NCBI GenBank assembly: GCA_028292405.1
Contig: JAQGMJ010000011.1
Location: 36,230 to 100,229, forward strand
Reading direction: 5' to 3'
Length of the DNA: 64,000 bases
Source: Betaproteobacteria bacterium
Lineage (GTDB): Bacteria > Pseudomonadota > Gammaproteobacteria > Burkholderiales > JAEUOS01
Shown: positions 10,195 to 18,981 of the stretch, one piece after another
Position numbering within the stretch: the first letter of the stretch is position 1
Layout: every line of letters begins with the position of its first letter
Program-made: the position numbers and the translations under genes
Notes under the pieces: model-generated
Told to the model about the DNA's origin: nothing
Database searches by the model: none
Seen by the model: only the letters and a program-made list of their open reading frames with translations

Positions 10195-10484
10195 CTATAA
10201 ATCGTTCTTCTCCTTCCATTCTTCCGTCCATGCAAATACCTTGAGATGATGAACCTGCTCACAGTCCGCGGCCTTTTCGCTTTGGAGCATCGAGGTGGAC
10301 AAATCCCACCTGCCCAGTCTGGACTGTGAAAATGCTCGTGATCACACTCTCCTTGGCTCAAGCGATCGATCAAATGCCCAATCTTCCTATGCAGCAACTG
10401 AAGTCCGGCCAAGTCTCCATGCAGGTAGACAGTATGGCCATCAGGCGTAGTCACCAAACTTAACAGTGGGAGTTTTTCGGTCAT
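10195..10484 (-). pseudogene. Imm32-like immunity protein gene with a single-base frameshift
   Basis: Reading the minus strand from ATG 10484 gives MTEKLPLLSLVTTPDG, then VYLHGDLAGLQLLHRKIGHL and DHEHFHSPDWAGG, which fits the small Imm32 immunity family (G-x3-GL-x2-L helix, then H-x-H near a WGG motif). The frame then runs on into acnA without similarity. If one base is restored in the G-rich stretch complementary to 10305-10310, it continues as DLSTSMLQSEK ... EQVHHLKVFAWTEEWKEKN and stops at 10195-10197, giving 96 residues with the expected HHLKVF-W ending. No toxin gene is adjacent. It is a broken orphan immunity gene or a sequencing error; the family call is by eye. Confidence 0.6.
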
Positions 10485-10553
10485 AGATCACTTGAGTAAT
10501 TTGGTCAGCGTATGATATCCGCGCTTCCCAACAATAAAATCGGAGACAAAATA

Positions 10554-11828
10554 ATGAACCTGCGCTCGCTGGTCCCTGCATTGCTCCTGCCTCTCTTCGC
10601 CATGCCCGCCCTCGCCGCCCCCGCCGATCCCCTGCCGCGCGCCAAGCCCGAATCCGTCGGCTTTTCCTCCGCCCGCCTGGCCCACATCGACGAAGTGCTG
10701 CGCGCCGACATCGAAGCCGGCCGCATGCCCGGCGCGGTGGTCGCCATCGCGCGCAAGGGCAAGCTGGTGTACTTCAAGGCCTTTGGCTACCGCGACAAAG
10801 CGGCCAATGTGCCGATGACCACCGACACGATTTTCGCTATCGCCTCGATGACCAAACCGATGGTCACCGTCGGCGCGCTGCAGCTCTACGAGCAGGGCCG
10901 CGTGCTGATCGACGATCCCGTCTCAAAATTCCTGCCGCAGTTCGCCAATATGAAAGTGGCGCGCATGGACCCCGCGGGCAAGGAGATCATCGACACCGTG
11001 CCGGCGTCGCGCAGGATCACCATCCAGGACATCATGCGCCACACCTCCGGCATCATCTACGGCGGACGCGGCAGCACGGCGGTGCACAAGCTGTATCCGG
11101 ACTCCTCCAGTTCCGCCGCCCTCGAATACACCGGCCCCGAGTTCATCGACAAGCTGGGTTCGCTGCCGCTGATGTACCAGCCCGGCACCGTCTGGGACTA
11201 CGGCTTTTCCATTGACGTGTTGGGCCAGGTGGTCGAGTCCATCACCAAAGAGCGCCTGGGTCAATACTTGCAACAAAGCCTGTTCCAGCCCTTGGGCATG
11301 ACCGATACCGGCTTCATGGTGCCACCCGCCAACGCCGCCCGCTACGCCCGCGCCCTGCCCAACGACCCGGACACCGGCAAGCCGCAATCCGTGCTGGACC
11401 TCACCAAGCCGACCAAATTCGATTGCGGCGGCGGCTGCGCCGTTTCCACCGCCAGCGACTACATGCGCTTCGCGCAAATGCTGCTGAACCACGGCAAGCT
11501 GGGCAACAAGCAGATCCTCTCGCGCAAGACGGTCGACTTCATGACCAGCAACCAGCTAGGGCCGGAGGTGAAGAACCTGATCGGCGCTGCCGACCCTACC
11601 CGCGCCGACTACGGCTTCGGCCTCGGCATGGCAGTGCGCACCACGCCCGGTATCGTGCGCATGATGGGCTCGGTCGGCGATTATTCCTGGCCCGGCGCCA
11701 GCGGCACCAACTGGTGGGCAGACCCGAAGGAAGAGCTTGCGGTTGTCTTCATGGCGCAGACCCCGGGGCCGATGCGCTGGCACTACCGGCAGAAGATCAA
11801 CGCGCTGGTGTATCAGGCGCTGGAGTGA
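10554..11828 (+). CDS. Secreted serine hydrolase, class C beta-lactamase/EstB family
   Basis: A 424-residue protein with a signal peptide (MNLRSLVPALLLPLFAMPALA, then APADP). The catalytic SxxK motif is in AIASMTKPMV, and the Tyr motif is probably DYGFSIDVLG. HTSGIIYGG and the C-terminal WPGASGTNWWADP belong to the EstB-like esterase / 6-aminohexanoate-dimer hydrolase branch of the penicillin-binding fold. Esterase, amidase or D-peptidase activity is more likely than true beta-lactamase activity. ATG 10554 was chosen because GGAGAC lies 7 bases upstream and a clean signal peptide follows. It converges on the next gene with 7 bases between the stops. Confidence 0.88.
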   Translation: MNLRSLVPALLLPLFAMPALAAPADPLPRAKPESVGFSSARLAHIDEVLRADIEAGRMPGAVVAIARKGKLVYFKAFGYRDKAANVPMTTDTIFAIASMTKPMVTVGALQLYEQGRVLIDDPVSKFLPQFANMKVARMDPAGKEIIDTVPASRRITIQDIMRHTSGIIYGGRGSTAVHKLYPDSSSSAALEYTGPEFIDKLGSLPLMYQPGTVWDYGFSIDVLGQVVESITKERLGQYLQQSLFQPLGMTDTGFMVPPANAARYARALPNDPDTGKPQSVLDLTKPTKFDCGGGCAVSTASDYMRFAQMLLNHGKLGNKQILSRKTVDFMTSNQLGPEVKNLIGAADPTRADYGFGLGMAVRTTPGIVRMMGSVGDYSWPGASGTNWWADPKEELAVVFMAQTPGPMRWHYRQKINALVYQALE

Positions 11829-11835
11829 GCGAGCC

Positions 11836-12246
11836 TCAATCCTCGTCCTCGAACCAGATGCAGAAGTAGCGGTTTTCTGCGCAGCTGACGATCAGGCCCG
11901 CGTCGAACGTCGCCTCCGTCAGCGGGTTCCAGCTCTCGCTTTTGGTCCAGTCGCCATTCGAGAAATAACGGCTCTGTTCATCGGCATGCCCGGCGAGCAC
12001 CTCCCGCGCAAGCTGGTCCGCCTGCGCCCTCGGCATACACTCGGTGCCGTAGGCCATGTCCTTCCACAACAGCGTGCCAAGGATCGCATGCGCTGTTTCT
12101 GCGTCATGTGCCACCAGCAGCGAAGCATCGGCCCGCAGACCGAACTTCGCCAACACCCGCGACATGTCCGCGCTTGTTTCCGTCGCGACCGCGTAGCGTA
12201 TCTCGCCACACTTGCGAGCTTCGATCAGTTGGTGTGGATCGACCAT
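11836..12246 (-). CDS. Hypothetical protein, 136 residues
   Basis: I do not recognise a family. The 136-residue protein is acidic, has no signal peptide or membrane segment, and shows helical stretches (ASLLVAHDAETAHAILGTLL) followed by an aromatic-rich end (AGLIVSCAENRYFCIWFEDED). Codon use matches its neighbours. There is no good Shine-Dalgarno before ATG 12246. It converges with the serine hydrolase gene. Confidence 0.6.
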   Translation of the reverse strand: MVDPHQLIEARKCGEIRYAVATETSADMSRVLAKFGLRADASLLVAHDAETAHAILGTLLWKDMAYGTECMPRAQADQLAREVLAGHADEQSRYFSNGDWTKSESWNPLTEATFDAGLIVSCAENRYFCIWFEDED

Positions 12247-12317
12247 GAAACAATTGCGTCAGGACAATTGGGGTCAGTGTAGAAATTGGACTTTGGAGGA
12301 GAGAACTCGCAGGCCCT

Positions 12318-12782
12318 TCAACTGAACTCGATCACCGCTTCGATCTCGACTGCAAAGCCGCGGGGCAACGATCCCACGCCGATCGCCGAGCGCGCATGCT
12401 CGCCCCTGGCGCCGAACACCTGCACCATCAAATCCGAGAAACCGTTGATCACCTCTGTGTGCGCGCTGAAGTCCGGCACCGCGTTGACCATGCCGAATAC
12501 CTTCACCACCTGCTTGACGCGGTCCAGGCTGCCGAGCGCGTCCTTGATCACGGCGAGCTGGTTCAGCGCCACTTCCTTCGCGTAAGCCTGGGCCTGCGCG
12601 GCCGATACCTCGGCGCCGACTTTCGGCACATGGTCCGCGGCTTCGCGCGCCGGCGCGCCCTTGCCTGCCAGGTAGAGCATGTTGCCGCTGATGACATAGG
12701 CCTTGAAGCTGCCGCGCGTCGGGGTGACGGCAGGCAGGGCGAGGCCCAAGGATTGCAACTTGGCGTCGATGGATTCGGACAT
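12318..12782 (-). CDS. RidA/YjgF family protein
   Basis: A 154-residue member of the YjgF/YER057c/UK114 family. RidA proper hydrolyses reactive enamine/imine intermediates from pyridoxal-phosphate enzymes. YVISGNMLYLAGKG, the central QVVKVFGMVNAVPDF and the C-terminal GVGSLPRGFAVEIEAVIEF are typical. The N-terminal extension and the G-x2-LP-R-G-x3-E ending place it in the longer subgroup (about 150 residues), where the canonical arginine context is kept but function is mostly unassigned. It may be cotranscribed with the exported protein gene 29 bases upstream. Confidence 0.88.
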   Translation of the reverse strand: MSESIDAKLQSLGLALPAVTPTRGSFKAYVISGNMLYLAGKGAPAREAADHVPKVGAEVSAAQAQAYAKEVALNQLAVIKDALGSLDRVKQVVKVFGMVNAVPDFSAHTEVINGFSDLMVQVFGARGEHARSAIGVGSLPRGFAVEIEAVIEFS

Positions 12783-12811
12783 GGCGGGTTACCGGGTTTA
12801 TTGAAAGGTGG

Positions 12812-13300
12812 TTAACGCTGCTCGCCGACGCGCCGATAGCGCGCCAGCGGCTGGCCTTTTTCGCGCAATTCGAGGCGCTGGCCGGTGCCTATGCTGGTGG
12901 TGAACACCAGCGGATGCGAGGGGTCGTTGGCCTTGGTGATGCGCAGGGTGCAGTTCTCCAGCGTCCAGGTGGCGTTGCTGATCTCGGGCCGCTCGTGCAG
13001 CCATGAATTGAAGAAGTTCTGCTCGCCGGCGGTGGTGAATTCCATTTGCTCGAATACCCCGCCGTCGCTGGCGATGGTCCATGCGCCGATCAGCACGTCG
13101 TCGGTAACTTCGCAGAAGTCGGCGGCATGGGCGGAGGCGGTGCAAGCCATGGCGGCGGCAACGGTGGCAGCGGCACACAAACGGTGAAAAATTAACCCGA
13201 TGCGTCCTAAGCCCCGACCGTGGCGAACCGGGCGATATTGCGCGTGGCGTACGTCGGGCAGGTGGCGGGCTACTGCTATGGCAAGCTTGAAGAAATTCAT
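12812..13300 (-). CDS. Predicted exported protein of unknown function
   Basis: Up to 162 residues. A signal-peptide core is evident (LCAAATVAAAMACTASAHA, then ADFCEV), and the mature part of about 108 residues holds two cysteines (DFCEV, LENCTLRI) that could pair. It contains WTIASDGGVFEQMEF and TWTLENCTLRI and may form a small beta-rich fold. The start is uncertain: ATG 13300 gives an overly long, Arg/His-rich leader, while a TTG close to 13190 would give a normal signal peptide. No family recognised. Confidence 0.55.
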   Translation of the reverse strand: MNFFKLAIAVARHLPDVRHAQYRPVRHGRGLGRIGLIFHRLCAAATVAAAMACTASAHAADFCEVTDDVLIGAWTIASDGGVFEQMEFTTAGEQNFFNSWLHERPEISNATWTLENCTLRITKANDPSHPLVFTTSIGTGQRLELREKGQPLARYRRVGEQR

Positions 13301-13661
13301 CCTGGAGTGCGCTTGTTGATCATTTTTCTTGGCGTAGTTTATACCGTTCCACGCAGCTGCAAATCAACCACACTTAGCGCTTGGACTCGTGTATCTTTGA
13401 TTCACGGTACGCAGTTTTCTCGGCTCGGCCAAGAGTTGCGATGGTCACGTATATTGGCCGCGCCCGCGCTTCGCATCGGGTCTCGACGCCGCTCTTCTCG
13501 CAGCAGATCGTCGGCAAGATGAGCGGTGCTGGTCCTCGAAAAAACGGAAAACCACCGTTATTTACCGTGGTCCCCCATCAAATTTTCCGAAAACCACCGC
13601 GATTTACCGTTGTTTTGCCTGGTGGAACCTTGCGGCGACAACAGTTGTAGTACCCGTCCGG
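13301..13661. other. Non-coding stretch with a duplicated motif
   Basis: This 361-base region has no credible gene; the short open frames in it lack start signals and family features. It contains a duplicated 25-bp motif (13547-13571 and 13589-13613). The middle part is less biased in base use than the neighbouring genes and could be decayed former coding or mobile DNA. Confidence 0.4.
13547..13613. repeat. Two direct repeats of a 25-bp dyad-containing motif
   Basis: GAAAACCACCG-NN-ATTTACCGT-N-GT occurs at 13547-13571 and again at 13589-13613, a 42-bp offset. Each copy is an imperfect inverted repeat (ACCACCGTTA against TTACCGTGGT in the first). It could be paired binding sites or the remnant of a mobile-element end. 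Confidence 0.5.
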
Positions 13662-14801
13662 TCAGGCCAGCCAGCGCAGCCTGCCCACTTTTTCCACCCC
13701 GAGAAACTCACGCAGGCTTTCGATTTCGGTTTCCAGTTCGCGCTTGAACTCGCGCGGCCGACCCTTGAGGGTCGCCAGGCCGGCCTCGATTTCCAGCTTG
13801 TTCGAGCCGGCCTCCGCTTTCGCATTGGCCCAGCCCACCACATCATGTCCCCAGAGTATCGGCAAGGCGTAGTAGCCCAGGCGCCGCTTGGCCGGCGGCA
13901 TGTAGGCCTCGAAGCGATAGTTCCAGCCCCACAGGTGGGTGAAGCGGCGCCGGTCCCACACCACCGGGTCGAAGGGCGCGAGCAGGCGCACCTGGCGCGG
14001 CGGCTCGCTGCCGCCCAGGCGCTCGTTCGCCGGCCAGGCGTAGTCCACGCCCTCGACCTTGGCTTCGCGAATCAGCCCCTGCTCGCGCAGGCGCGCCAGC
14101 AGCTCGGGGAATTTGCGCAAGTGCGGCGCCAGTTGCGGCGCGCCGTAGCGCAGCATGGTCACCAGCTGGCGCCAGCTCGACACCGGCAGCGGCGCATACA
14201 GGCGCAGCAAGGTGAGCGCCGCGCCTTCGAGCTGGTGCTGTGCCGAAAGGGGGCTGGCGTAGACAGCGTGCAGGTGCGAGGCGGTTTCATAGAGGCGGAT
14301 GCCCTGCTGGCGGCCCGCCACGCGCAGTTGTCCGCGATAGTGCAAATGGTCCAGCGCACGCGTGGTCTTCGAGCTCTTGCTGCCCCACACCGTGGCGACG
14401 ACGCCGATGCCGAAATGCGCATCCACCTCGCGCGGATGCGTCGGCCCCCGCCCGGCCATGAAGGCCAGCACCTGCTCTTCAAGCGCGGGCTGCGAGCGGC
14501 GCCAGCGGATGCCGACGCGCGGGTGCAGCCAGGCCTGCGCCGAGCGCGGCACGAAGCCGTAGTTGTGCAACACGTCTTCCTCGGCGCCGACCTTGTGATA
14601 GCGGCGTTCGAGGTCGCCGTCGCGGTAGCCCTTTGCCCGGTGGCGCAGGATCAGGTCCTGCGCGCGCGCCGGGGCGCGAATCGGATCTGCCTGTACATAG
14701 CCCAGGCGCTCGATGGCGGCGGCCAGGCCGACCGGTGTGAACAGGGAACGGCGCACAGCGGCGATGCGCAGGCTTTCCAGCGTGGGGGAGCGAACAGTCA
14801 T
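13662..14801 (-). CDS. YcaQ-type winged-helix DNA glycosylase (HTH_42)
   Basis: A 379-residue HTH_42 protein. E. coli YcaQ, the model, unhooks DNA interstrand crosslinks using a QxD motif, and the matching QAD is visible in RLGYVQADPIRAP. Other family marks are LILRHRAKGYRDGDLERRYH, HNYGFVPRSAQAWLHPR and the C-terminal LLAPFDPVVWDRRR / WGWNYRFEAYMPPAKRRLGYYALPI (given here in part). ATG 14801 was preferred over a GTG nine codons upstream. It stands alone, divergent from dgkA. Confidence 0.85.
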   Translation of the reverse strand: MTVRSPTLESLRIAAVRRSLFTPVGLAAAIERLGYVQADPIRAPARAQDLILRHRAKGYRDGDLERRYHKVGAEEDVLHNYGFVPRSAQAWLHPRVGIRWRRSQPALEEQVLAFMAGRGPTHPREVDAHFGIGVVATVWGSKSSKTTRALDHLHYRGQLRVAGRQQGIRLYETASHLHAVYASPLSAQHQLEGAALTLLRLYAPLPVSSWRQLVTMLRYGAPQLAPHLRKFPELLARLREQGLIREAKVEGVDYAWPANERLGGSEPPRQVRLLAPFDPVVWDRRRFTHLWGWNYRFEAYMPPAKRRLGYYALPILWGHDVVGWANAKAEAGSNKLEIEAGLATLKGRPREFKRELETEIESLREFLGVEKVGRLRWLA

Positions 14802-14923
14802 GGCCGGATTTTGACATGCCGCAGTCACGAAGGGGTCACATCATGCCCGGCGGCCCGCAATGGCGGCAAGCGCGGCCTTGATAAGATGCGATCCATTGAA
14901 TCGATCTCCAGTAACAAAAACTC

Positions 14924-15322
14924 ATGAACGAGAACGAAAGCGAATTCAAGAGCACCGACGGCTTCGGACGCCTGGCCAAGGCGCTCAAATATTCGACCCA
15001 AGGGTTGAACCATATGGTGCGGCACGAGGCGGCTTTCCGGCAGGAACTGATCGCAGCGGCCGTGTTGGTGCCGCTGGCCCTGTGGCTGCCGATGTCGACG
15101 ATGGAAAAGCTCTGGCTGCTGGGCTCGGTGGTGCTGATGCTGATCGTCGAAACGGTCAACTCGGCCATCGAGGCGGTGGTGGACCGCGTTTCGCTGGAGC
15201 GCCACCCGCTCGCCGGGCGCGCCAAGGACATGGGCTCGGCGGCGGTTTTCATGTCGGTGATCTGGATCGTGGTGGTATGGGCCAGCCTGGCCGGCCCGGT
15301 GCTCTGGCGCATGCTGCGCTAG
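14924..15322 (+). CDS. dgkA: Diacylglycerol kinase
   Basis: A 132-residue integral membrane diacylglycerol kinase that phosphorylates diacylglycerol released during membrane-derived oligosaccharide or LPS modification. An amphipathic N-terminus (FGRLAKALKYSTQGLNHMVRHEAAFRQEL) precedes three membrane spans. The active-site motif ETVNSAIEAVVDR and the RAKDMGSAAVF motif are both intact. Its length is slightly above the E. coli enzyme (122). Confidence 0.95.
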   Translation: MNENESEFKSTDGFGRLAKALKYSTQGLNHMVRHEAAFRQELIAAAVLVPLALWLPMSTMEKLWLLGSVVLMLIVETVNSAIEAVVDRVSLERHPLAGRAKDMGSAAVFMSVIWIVVVWASLAGPVLWRMLR

Positions 15323-15514
15323 GAGGCGCTGATCAGGTGTTCCCGGCCGATGCATCCCGCAGGCGAACTTGCGACCAGCCTTCGATGTGTCGGCCGGCGG
15401 CCTCGACGAGCCCACGCTCCTCGGCCCGTTGTGTAGACTTGGTCGATCCTTCCCCACCCTGGCGTATGCTACGGGCTGTCGCCAAAATCGTTGCATCCAT
15501 TCCAGGGAGAACAA

Positions 15515-15772
15515 ATGAACCACCAACAACTCGCCGAACTGCTGGCCGGCATCGCCAAGGCGCAAAACGCGGTGCTCGACGCGGTTGACCGCGCCCAGCC
15601 CGGCTTCAAGGCGACCCACCTGACCTCGGTGCTCAACGTGGCGGCGAACATCCGCACCCCTGATCCGCGCCTGATCGACCTGCCCTCGCGCATCCTGATG
15701 CGCTACCAGGGCCGCGCGGCAATCGATACCGCGGCGATCGTCGCCGACCTCGACCGCTTGCTGGCGGAGTAA
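15515..15772 (+). CDS. Hypothetical 85-residue protein upstream of a PIN protein
   Basis: An 85-residue soluble, mostly helical protein (MNHQQLAELLAGIAKAQN ... DTAAIVADLDRLLAE) with no recognised family. GGGAGAAC lies 5 bases before ATG 15515, a strong site. It ends 6 bases before the PIN-domain gene, so the two should be cotranscribed. That layout resembles a toxin-antitoxin pair, but the protein shows no ribbon-helix-helix or AbrB-like DNA-binding motif, so calling it an antitoxin would be speculation. Confidence 0.6.
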   Translation: MNHQQLAELLAGIAKAQNAVLDAVDRAQPGFKATHLTSVLNVAANIRTPDPRLIDLPSRILMRYQGRAAIDTAAIVADLDRLLAE

Positions 15773-15778
15773 CGCGCA

Positions 15779-16240
15779 ATGGCGGTGCCGGTCCGGCTGG
15801 TGCTGGATACCAATGTGTGGCTGGACTGGCTGGTGTTCGACGATGCGCAGGTCGCGCCCTTGCGGGCGGCACAGAACACCGGCGAGGCCGCCATCTTCAT
15901 CGATGCCGCCTGCGCAGAGGAGCTGCGGCGGGTGCTGGATTATTCGTTGCGCAAGCAGGTGTTGGCGCCGGAAGCCCAGGCCCGCGCGCTGGCCGAATGC
16001 CTGAAGGTGGCGCAACCGGTCCCTGCGGGGGAGACGGATCAGCGCCCCCTGCCGCCGCTCCCACTATGCCGTGATACGGATGACCAGAAGTTTCTCGAAC
16101 TGGCGCGCGCGGCGCGGGCGGACTACCTGCTGACCAAAGACCGCGCGCTGCTGGACCTGGCGCGGCGCAAGTACCAGGACACCGGCTTTCGCATCATGAC
16201 GCCGGCAGCGTATCTGCAGCAGAGTGAAGCGAAGGATTAA
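15779..16240 (+). CDS. PIN-domain protein (putative RNase, COG1569 type)
   Basis: A 153-residue PIN-fold protein, a Mg-dependent ribonuclease family often found as toxins. The acidic residues are in place: Asp in LVLDTNVWLDW near the N-terminus, Glu in CAEELRRVLDY, and Asp in CRDTDDQKFLELA and LTKDRALLDLA. It belongs to the putative toxin-antitoxin PIN group, with an 85-residue gene just upstream. Its last 4 bases overlap the converging aldolase gene. Confidence 0.82.
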   Translation: MAVPVRLVLDTNVWLDWLVFDDAQVAPLRAAQNTGEAAIFIDAACAEELRRVLDYSLRKQVLAPEAQARALAECLKVAQPVPAGETDQRPLPPLPLCRDTDDQKFLELARAARADYLLTKDRALLDLARRKYQDTGFRIMTPAAYLQQSEAKD

Positions 16241-17007
16241 AGGGCGGACCAGCCCGGCTCGTCGCGGTCCAGCATGCGCTTGACCGAGTCGAAGAACAGA
16301 TCGCTTTGCTGGCGCTCCGCGGCGATCTGCGCGGCGACGCGGGCGGCGATTTCGTCCGGCACGCGGCGCAAGGGCCTGCCGGCGGCGCCCTGCACGGCGA
16401 GCACCTGATGCATGCAGGCGCGCTCCAGATAATAAAGGTCGTCGAAGGCCCAGGCGACGCTGCTGCCGACTACCGTGATGCCGTGGCTGGCCATGAACAT
16501 CACGCTCTTGCCCTGCAATTGCGCGGCGATGCGCTCACCTTCCGCGTCATCCAGGGCCAGGCCATTGTAGGTGTCGTCGTAGGCGATCTGCCCCCAGTAG
16601 CGCAGCGCGTTCTGGTTGCACCACTCCAGCCGGCCACCGGCGATCAGCGTCAGCGCGGTGGCGTAGGGCATGTGGGTGTGCAGCACGCACTTGGCGTGCG
16701 GGTTGGCGCGGTGGATGTGGCTGTGGATGAAAAAGGCCGTGGGCTCCAGCTTGTGTTTGCCCTCGAGCACGCGGCCCTGGCCGTCAATCAGCAGGATATC
16801 GGCGGCAGTGACTTCGCTCCAGTGCAGTCCTTGCGGATTGATCAGGTAGCGGTCCGCCGCCAGTTCCAGGCTGAAATGATTGCACACGCCTTCGTTGAAA
16901 TTCAGGCGCGCGGACCAGCGTAGCGCAGCGGCAAGATCGATGCGGCCCTGGGCCAAGGCAGCGGCGTTTGCGGACTGGCTTGCTTTTTCCTGCAGAACGG
17001 CTGCCAT
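16237..17007 (-). CDS. Class II aldolase/adducin family protein
   Basis: A 256-residue class II aldolase/adducin domain protein. The zinc ligands are visible as the His pair in VLHTHMPYA and the later His in MASHGITVVG, preceded by the N-terminal NHFSLEL strand and HIHRANPHAKC. Family members act as sugar-phosphate aldolases, epimerases or decarboxylases; the substrate is not evident. It is the last gene of a likely three-gene unit (flavoprotein, yaaA, aldolase) with gaps of 18 and 25 bases. Confidence 0.85.
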   Translation of the reverse strand: MAAVLQEKASQSANAAALAQGRIDLAAALRWSARLNFNEGVCNHFSLELAADRYLINPQGLHWSEVTAADILLIDGQGRVLEGKHKLEPTAFFIHSHIHRANPHAKCVLHTHMPYATALTLIAGGRLEWCNQNALRYWGQIAYDDTYNGLALDDAEGERIAAQLQGKSVMFMASHGITVVGSSVAWAFDDLYYLERACMHQVLAVQGAAGRPLRRVPDEIAARVAAQIAAERQQSDLFFDSVKRMLDRDEPGWSAL

Positions 17008-17032
17008 TTGTCTCTCCTGGTTTTGCCCGGGG

Positions 17033-17809
17033 TCAGTCCGCCAGCTTGCGACGGAACACCCAGGTATCCGCCTTCGATACCTTGGCGTTGAAAGCGTAGC
17101 CGCCGTAGTCGAATTGCTTCAGCTGTTCGACCTCGGCCACCTGTTCTTTAACAGCATAGCGCACCATCATGCCCCGTGCTTTTTTGGCGAAAAAGCTGAT
17201 GATCTTGTAGCGCCCGCCCTTCCAGTCTTCGAATACCGGATGGACGATGCGCGCCTTCACCGCCTTGGGCTGCACCACCTTGAAGTACTCCTCCGAGGCG
17301 AGATTCACCAGCACCGGCGTCTCCTGCGCCTTGAGCAACTCGTTAAGCGCCTTGGTGACCGTGCCGCCCCAGAAGCCGTAGAGGTCTTTCGCCTTTGCGG
17401 TATCCAGGCGCGTACCCATCTCCAGACGGTAAGGCTGCATCAGGTCCAGCGGTTTCAACACACCGTACAGGCCGGAGAGAATGCGCAGGCGCTCCTGCGC
17501 ATAGCCGAACTCGGCGGCGCTGAAGTCAGTGGCGCCGATCCCGTCGTAGACGTCGCCGTTGAACGCCAGCACGGCCTGCTTGGCATTGTCCGGCGTGAAC
17601 GGCGGCTTCCACTCGCCGTAGCGGGCCACGTTGAGCGCGGCCAGATTGTCGGAGATATCCATCAGCGTCGATACATCCACCGGCTTGAGCTTTTTCAGGC
17701 GGGTGATCAGTTGCTTGGACTGCCGGAGGTAGTCGGGCTGGGTGTGGATATCGATTTGCGGCGGCGTCTCGTAGTCGAGCGACTTCGCCGGGGAAATGAC
17801 CATCAGCAT
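17033..17809 (-). CDS. yaaA: Peroxide stress protein YaaA
   Basis: A 258-residue YaaA/UPF0246 protein, a DNA-binding protein that lowers free iron and protects DNA during peroxide stress in E. coli. The start MLMVISPAKSLDYE, LSGLYGVLKPLDLMQPYRLEMG, FWGGTVTKALNE, NLASEEYFK and the FFAKKARG motif are diagnostic. The length matches the family (257). Confidence 0.95.
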   Translation of the reverse strand: MLMVISPAKSLDYETPPQIDIHTQPDYLRQSKQLITRLKKLKPVDVSTLMDISDNLAALNVARYGEWKPPFTPDNAKQAVLAFNGDVYDGIGATDFSAAEFGYAQERLRILSGLYGVLKPLDLMQPYRLEMGTRLDTAKAKDLYGFWGGTVTKALNELLKAQETPVLVNLASEEYFKVVQPKAVKARIVHPVFEDWKGGRYKIISFFAKKARGMMVRYAVKEQVAEVEQLKQFDYGGYAFNAKVSKADTWVFRRKLAD

Positions 17810-17827
17810 GGCCCGCTCCTCGGTTGT

Positions 17828-18928
17828 CTAGACCAGTTCATTGACGTACTCGGCAATTGCCATCGAAGACGTCAGCCCAGGCGACTCGATGCCGTAGAGA
17901 TTCACCAGGCCCTTGACGCCATGCACCTCCGGCCCCTGCACCACGAAGTCGGCGGCCGGCGCGGAGGCGGGGCCGAGCTTGGGACGGATGCCGCAGTAGC
18001 CCGGCTGCAAACCGCTGTCGGGCACGCCGGGCCAGTACTTGCGGATCTCGGCGTAAAACAGTTCGGAGCGTTTCGGGTCCACCGTGTAGTCGATATGGTC
18101 GATCCACTCCACGTCCGGCCCGAAACGCGCCTGGCCACCGAGGTCGATGGTCAGGTGCACGCCGAGGCCGGCCGCCTCCGGCACCGGATAGATCAGGCGG
18201 GAGAACGGCGAGCGGCCGGCAAGAGAGTAGTAATTGCCCTTGCAGTAGTAAGTGGGCGGGATGGTCTCGCGCGGCAGGCCATCGAACTTGCGCGCCAAAT
18301 CCTGCGCAAACAAGCCGGCGCTGTTGATGACGATGCCGGCGGTGAGCTCCATCTCGCCCTCGCCTCCGGTGGCAATGGTGATGCCGTCATCGCGGCAGAC
18401 CGCGCCGGCCAGGGGCGAATTGAAGGCGAGCATGCCGCCCGCCTCCTCGAAGTCGCCCTGCAGGCCCAGCATGAAGCCGTGGCTGTCGACGATGCCCGTC
18501 GAAGGCGAGTTGAGCGCGGCGACGCAAAACAGCGCCGGCTCTTTCGCCTGCGCTTCGGCGGCGGTCATCCACTGCAAATCGTCGACGCCGTTGGCGCGGG
18601 CCTTGGCGACAATGCCTTTGAGGGTCTCGGCCTGCGCGTCAGTGGTGGCGACGATGAACTTGCCGCAGTTGTTGGCAACAATGCCCCGCTCATTGCAAAA
18701 GCGGTACAGCATCTTTTTGCCTTCGACGCAAAAGCGCGCCTTCAGCGAACCCTTGGGGTAGTAGATGCCGGCGTGGATCACCTCGCTGTTGCGCGAGCTG
18801 GTGCCGGTGCCGATGGCATTCTCACCCTCGATCAGGATGGTCTCCAGCCCGCGCTGGGCCATGCGCCGCGCTATCGCCAGGCCCACCACGCCCGCGCCGA
18901 TGACGACGCAGTCGATACGTTCAGTCAA
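17828..18928 (-). CDS. FAD-dependent oxidoreductase, L-2-hydroxyglutarate oxidase-like
   Basis: A 366-residue DAO-type flavoprotein with the N-terminal dinucleotide fold [15 protein letters not shown] followed by an acidic strand end (LIEGENAIG). The stretch [23 protein letters not shown] is the mark of the L-2-hydroxyglutarate dehydrogenase/oxidase branch, as are YCKGNYYSL and [15 protein letters not shown] endings. It probably oxidises L-2-hydroxyglutarate or a related 2-hydroxy acid to the keto acid. It leads a unit with yaaA and the aldolase gene. Confidence 0.86.
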   Translation of the reverse strand: MTERIDCVVIGAGVVGLAIARRMAQRGLETILIEGENAIGTGTSSRNSEVIHAGIYYPKGSLKARFCVEGKKMLYRFCNERGIVANNCGKFIVATTDAQAETLKGIVAKARANGVDDLQWMTAAEAQAKEPALFCVAALNSPSTGIVDSHGFMLGLQGDFEEAGGMLAFNSPLAGAVCRDDGITIATGGEGEMELTAGIVINSAGLFAQDLARKFDGLPRETIPPTYYCKGNYYSLAGRSPFSRLIYPVPEAAGLGVHLTIDLGGQARFGPDVEWIDHIDYTVDPKRSELFYAEIRKYWPGVPDSGLQPGYCGIRPKLGPASAPAADFVVQGPEVHGVKGLVNLYGIESPGLTSSMAIAEYVNELV

Positions 18929-18942
18929 GTCTTTCCCGCTCC

Positions 18943-18981
18943 CAAAAACACAAAGGACCCGAAGCTGGCTTCAGGTCCTTA
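18943..18981 (-). terminator. Rho-independent terminator of the livHMGF/amidohydrolase unit
   Basis: On the minus strand AAGGACCTGAAG (18980-18969), loop CCAG and CTTCGGGTCCTT (18964-18953) form a 12-bp stem with one G-U pair, followed by TTTGTGTTTTT. It ends only about 15 bases before the flavoprotein start, so it also forms the leader boundary of the next unit. Confidence 0.75.
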
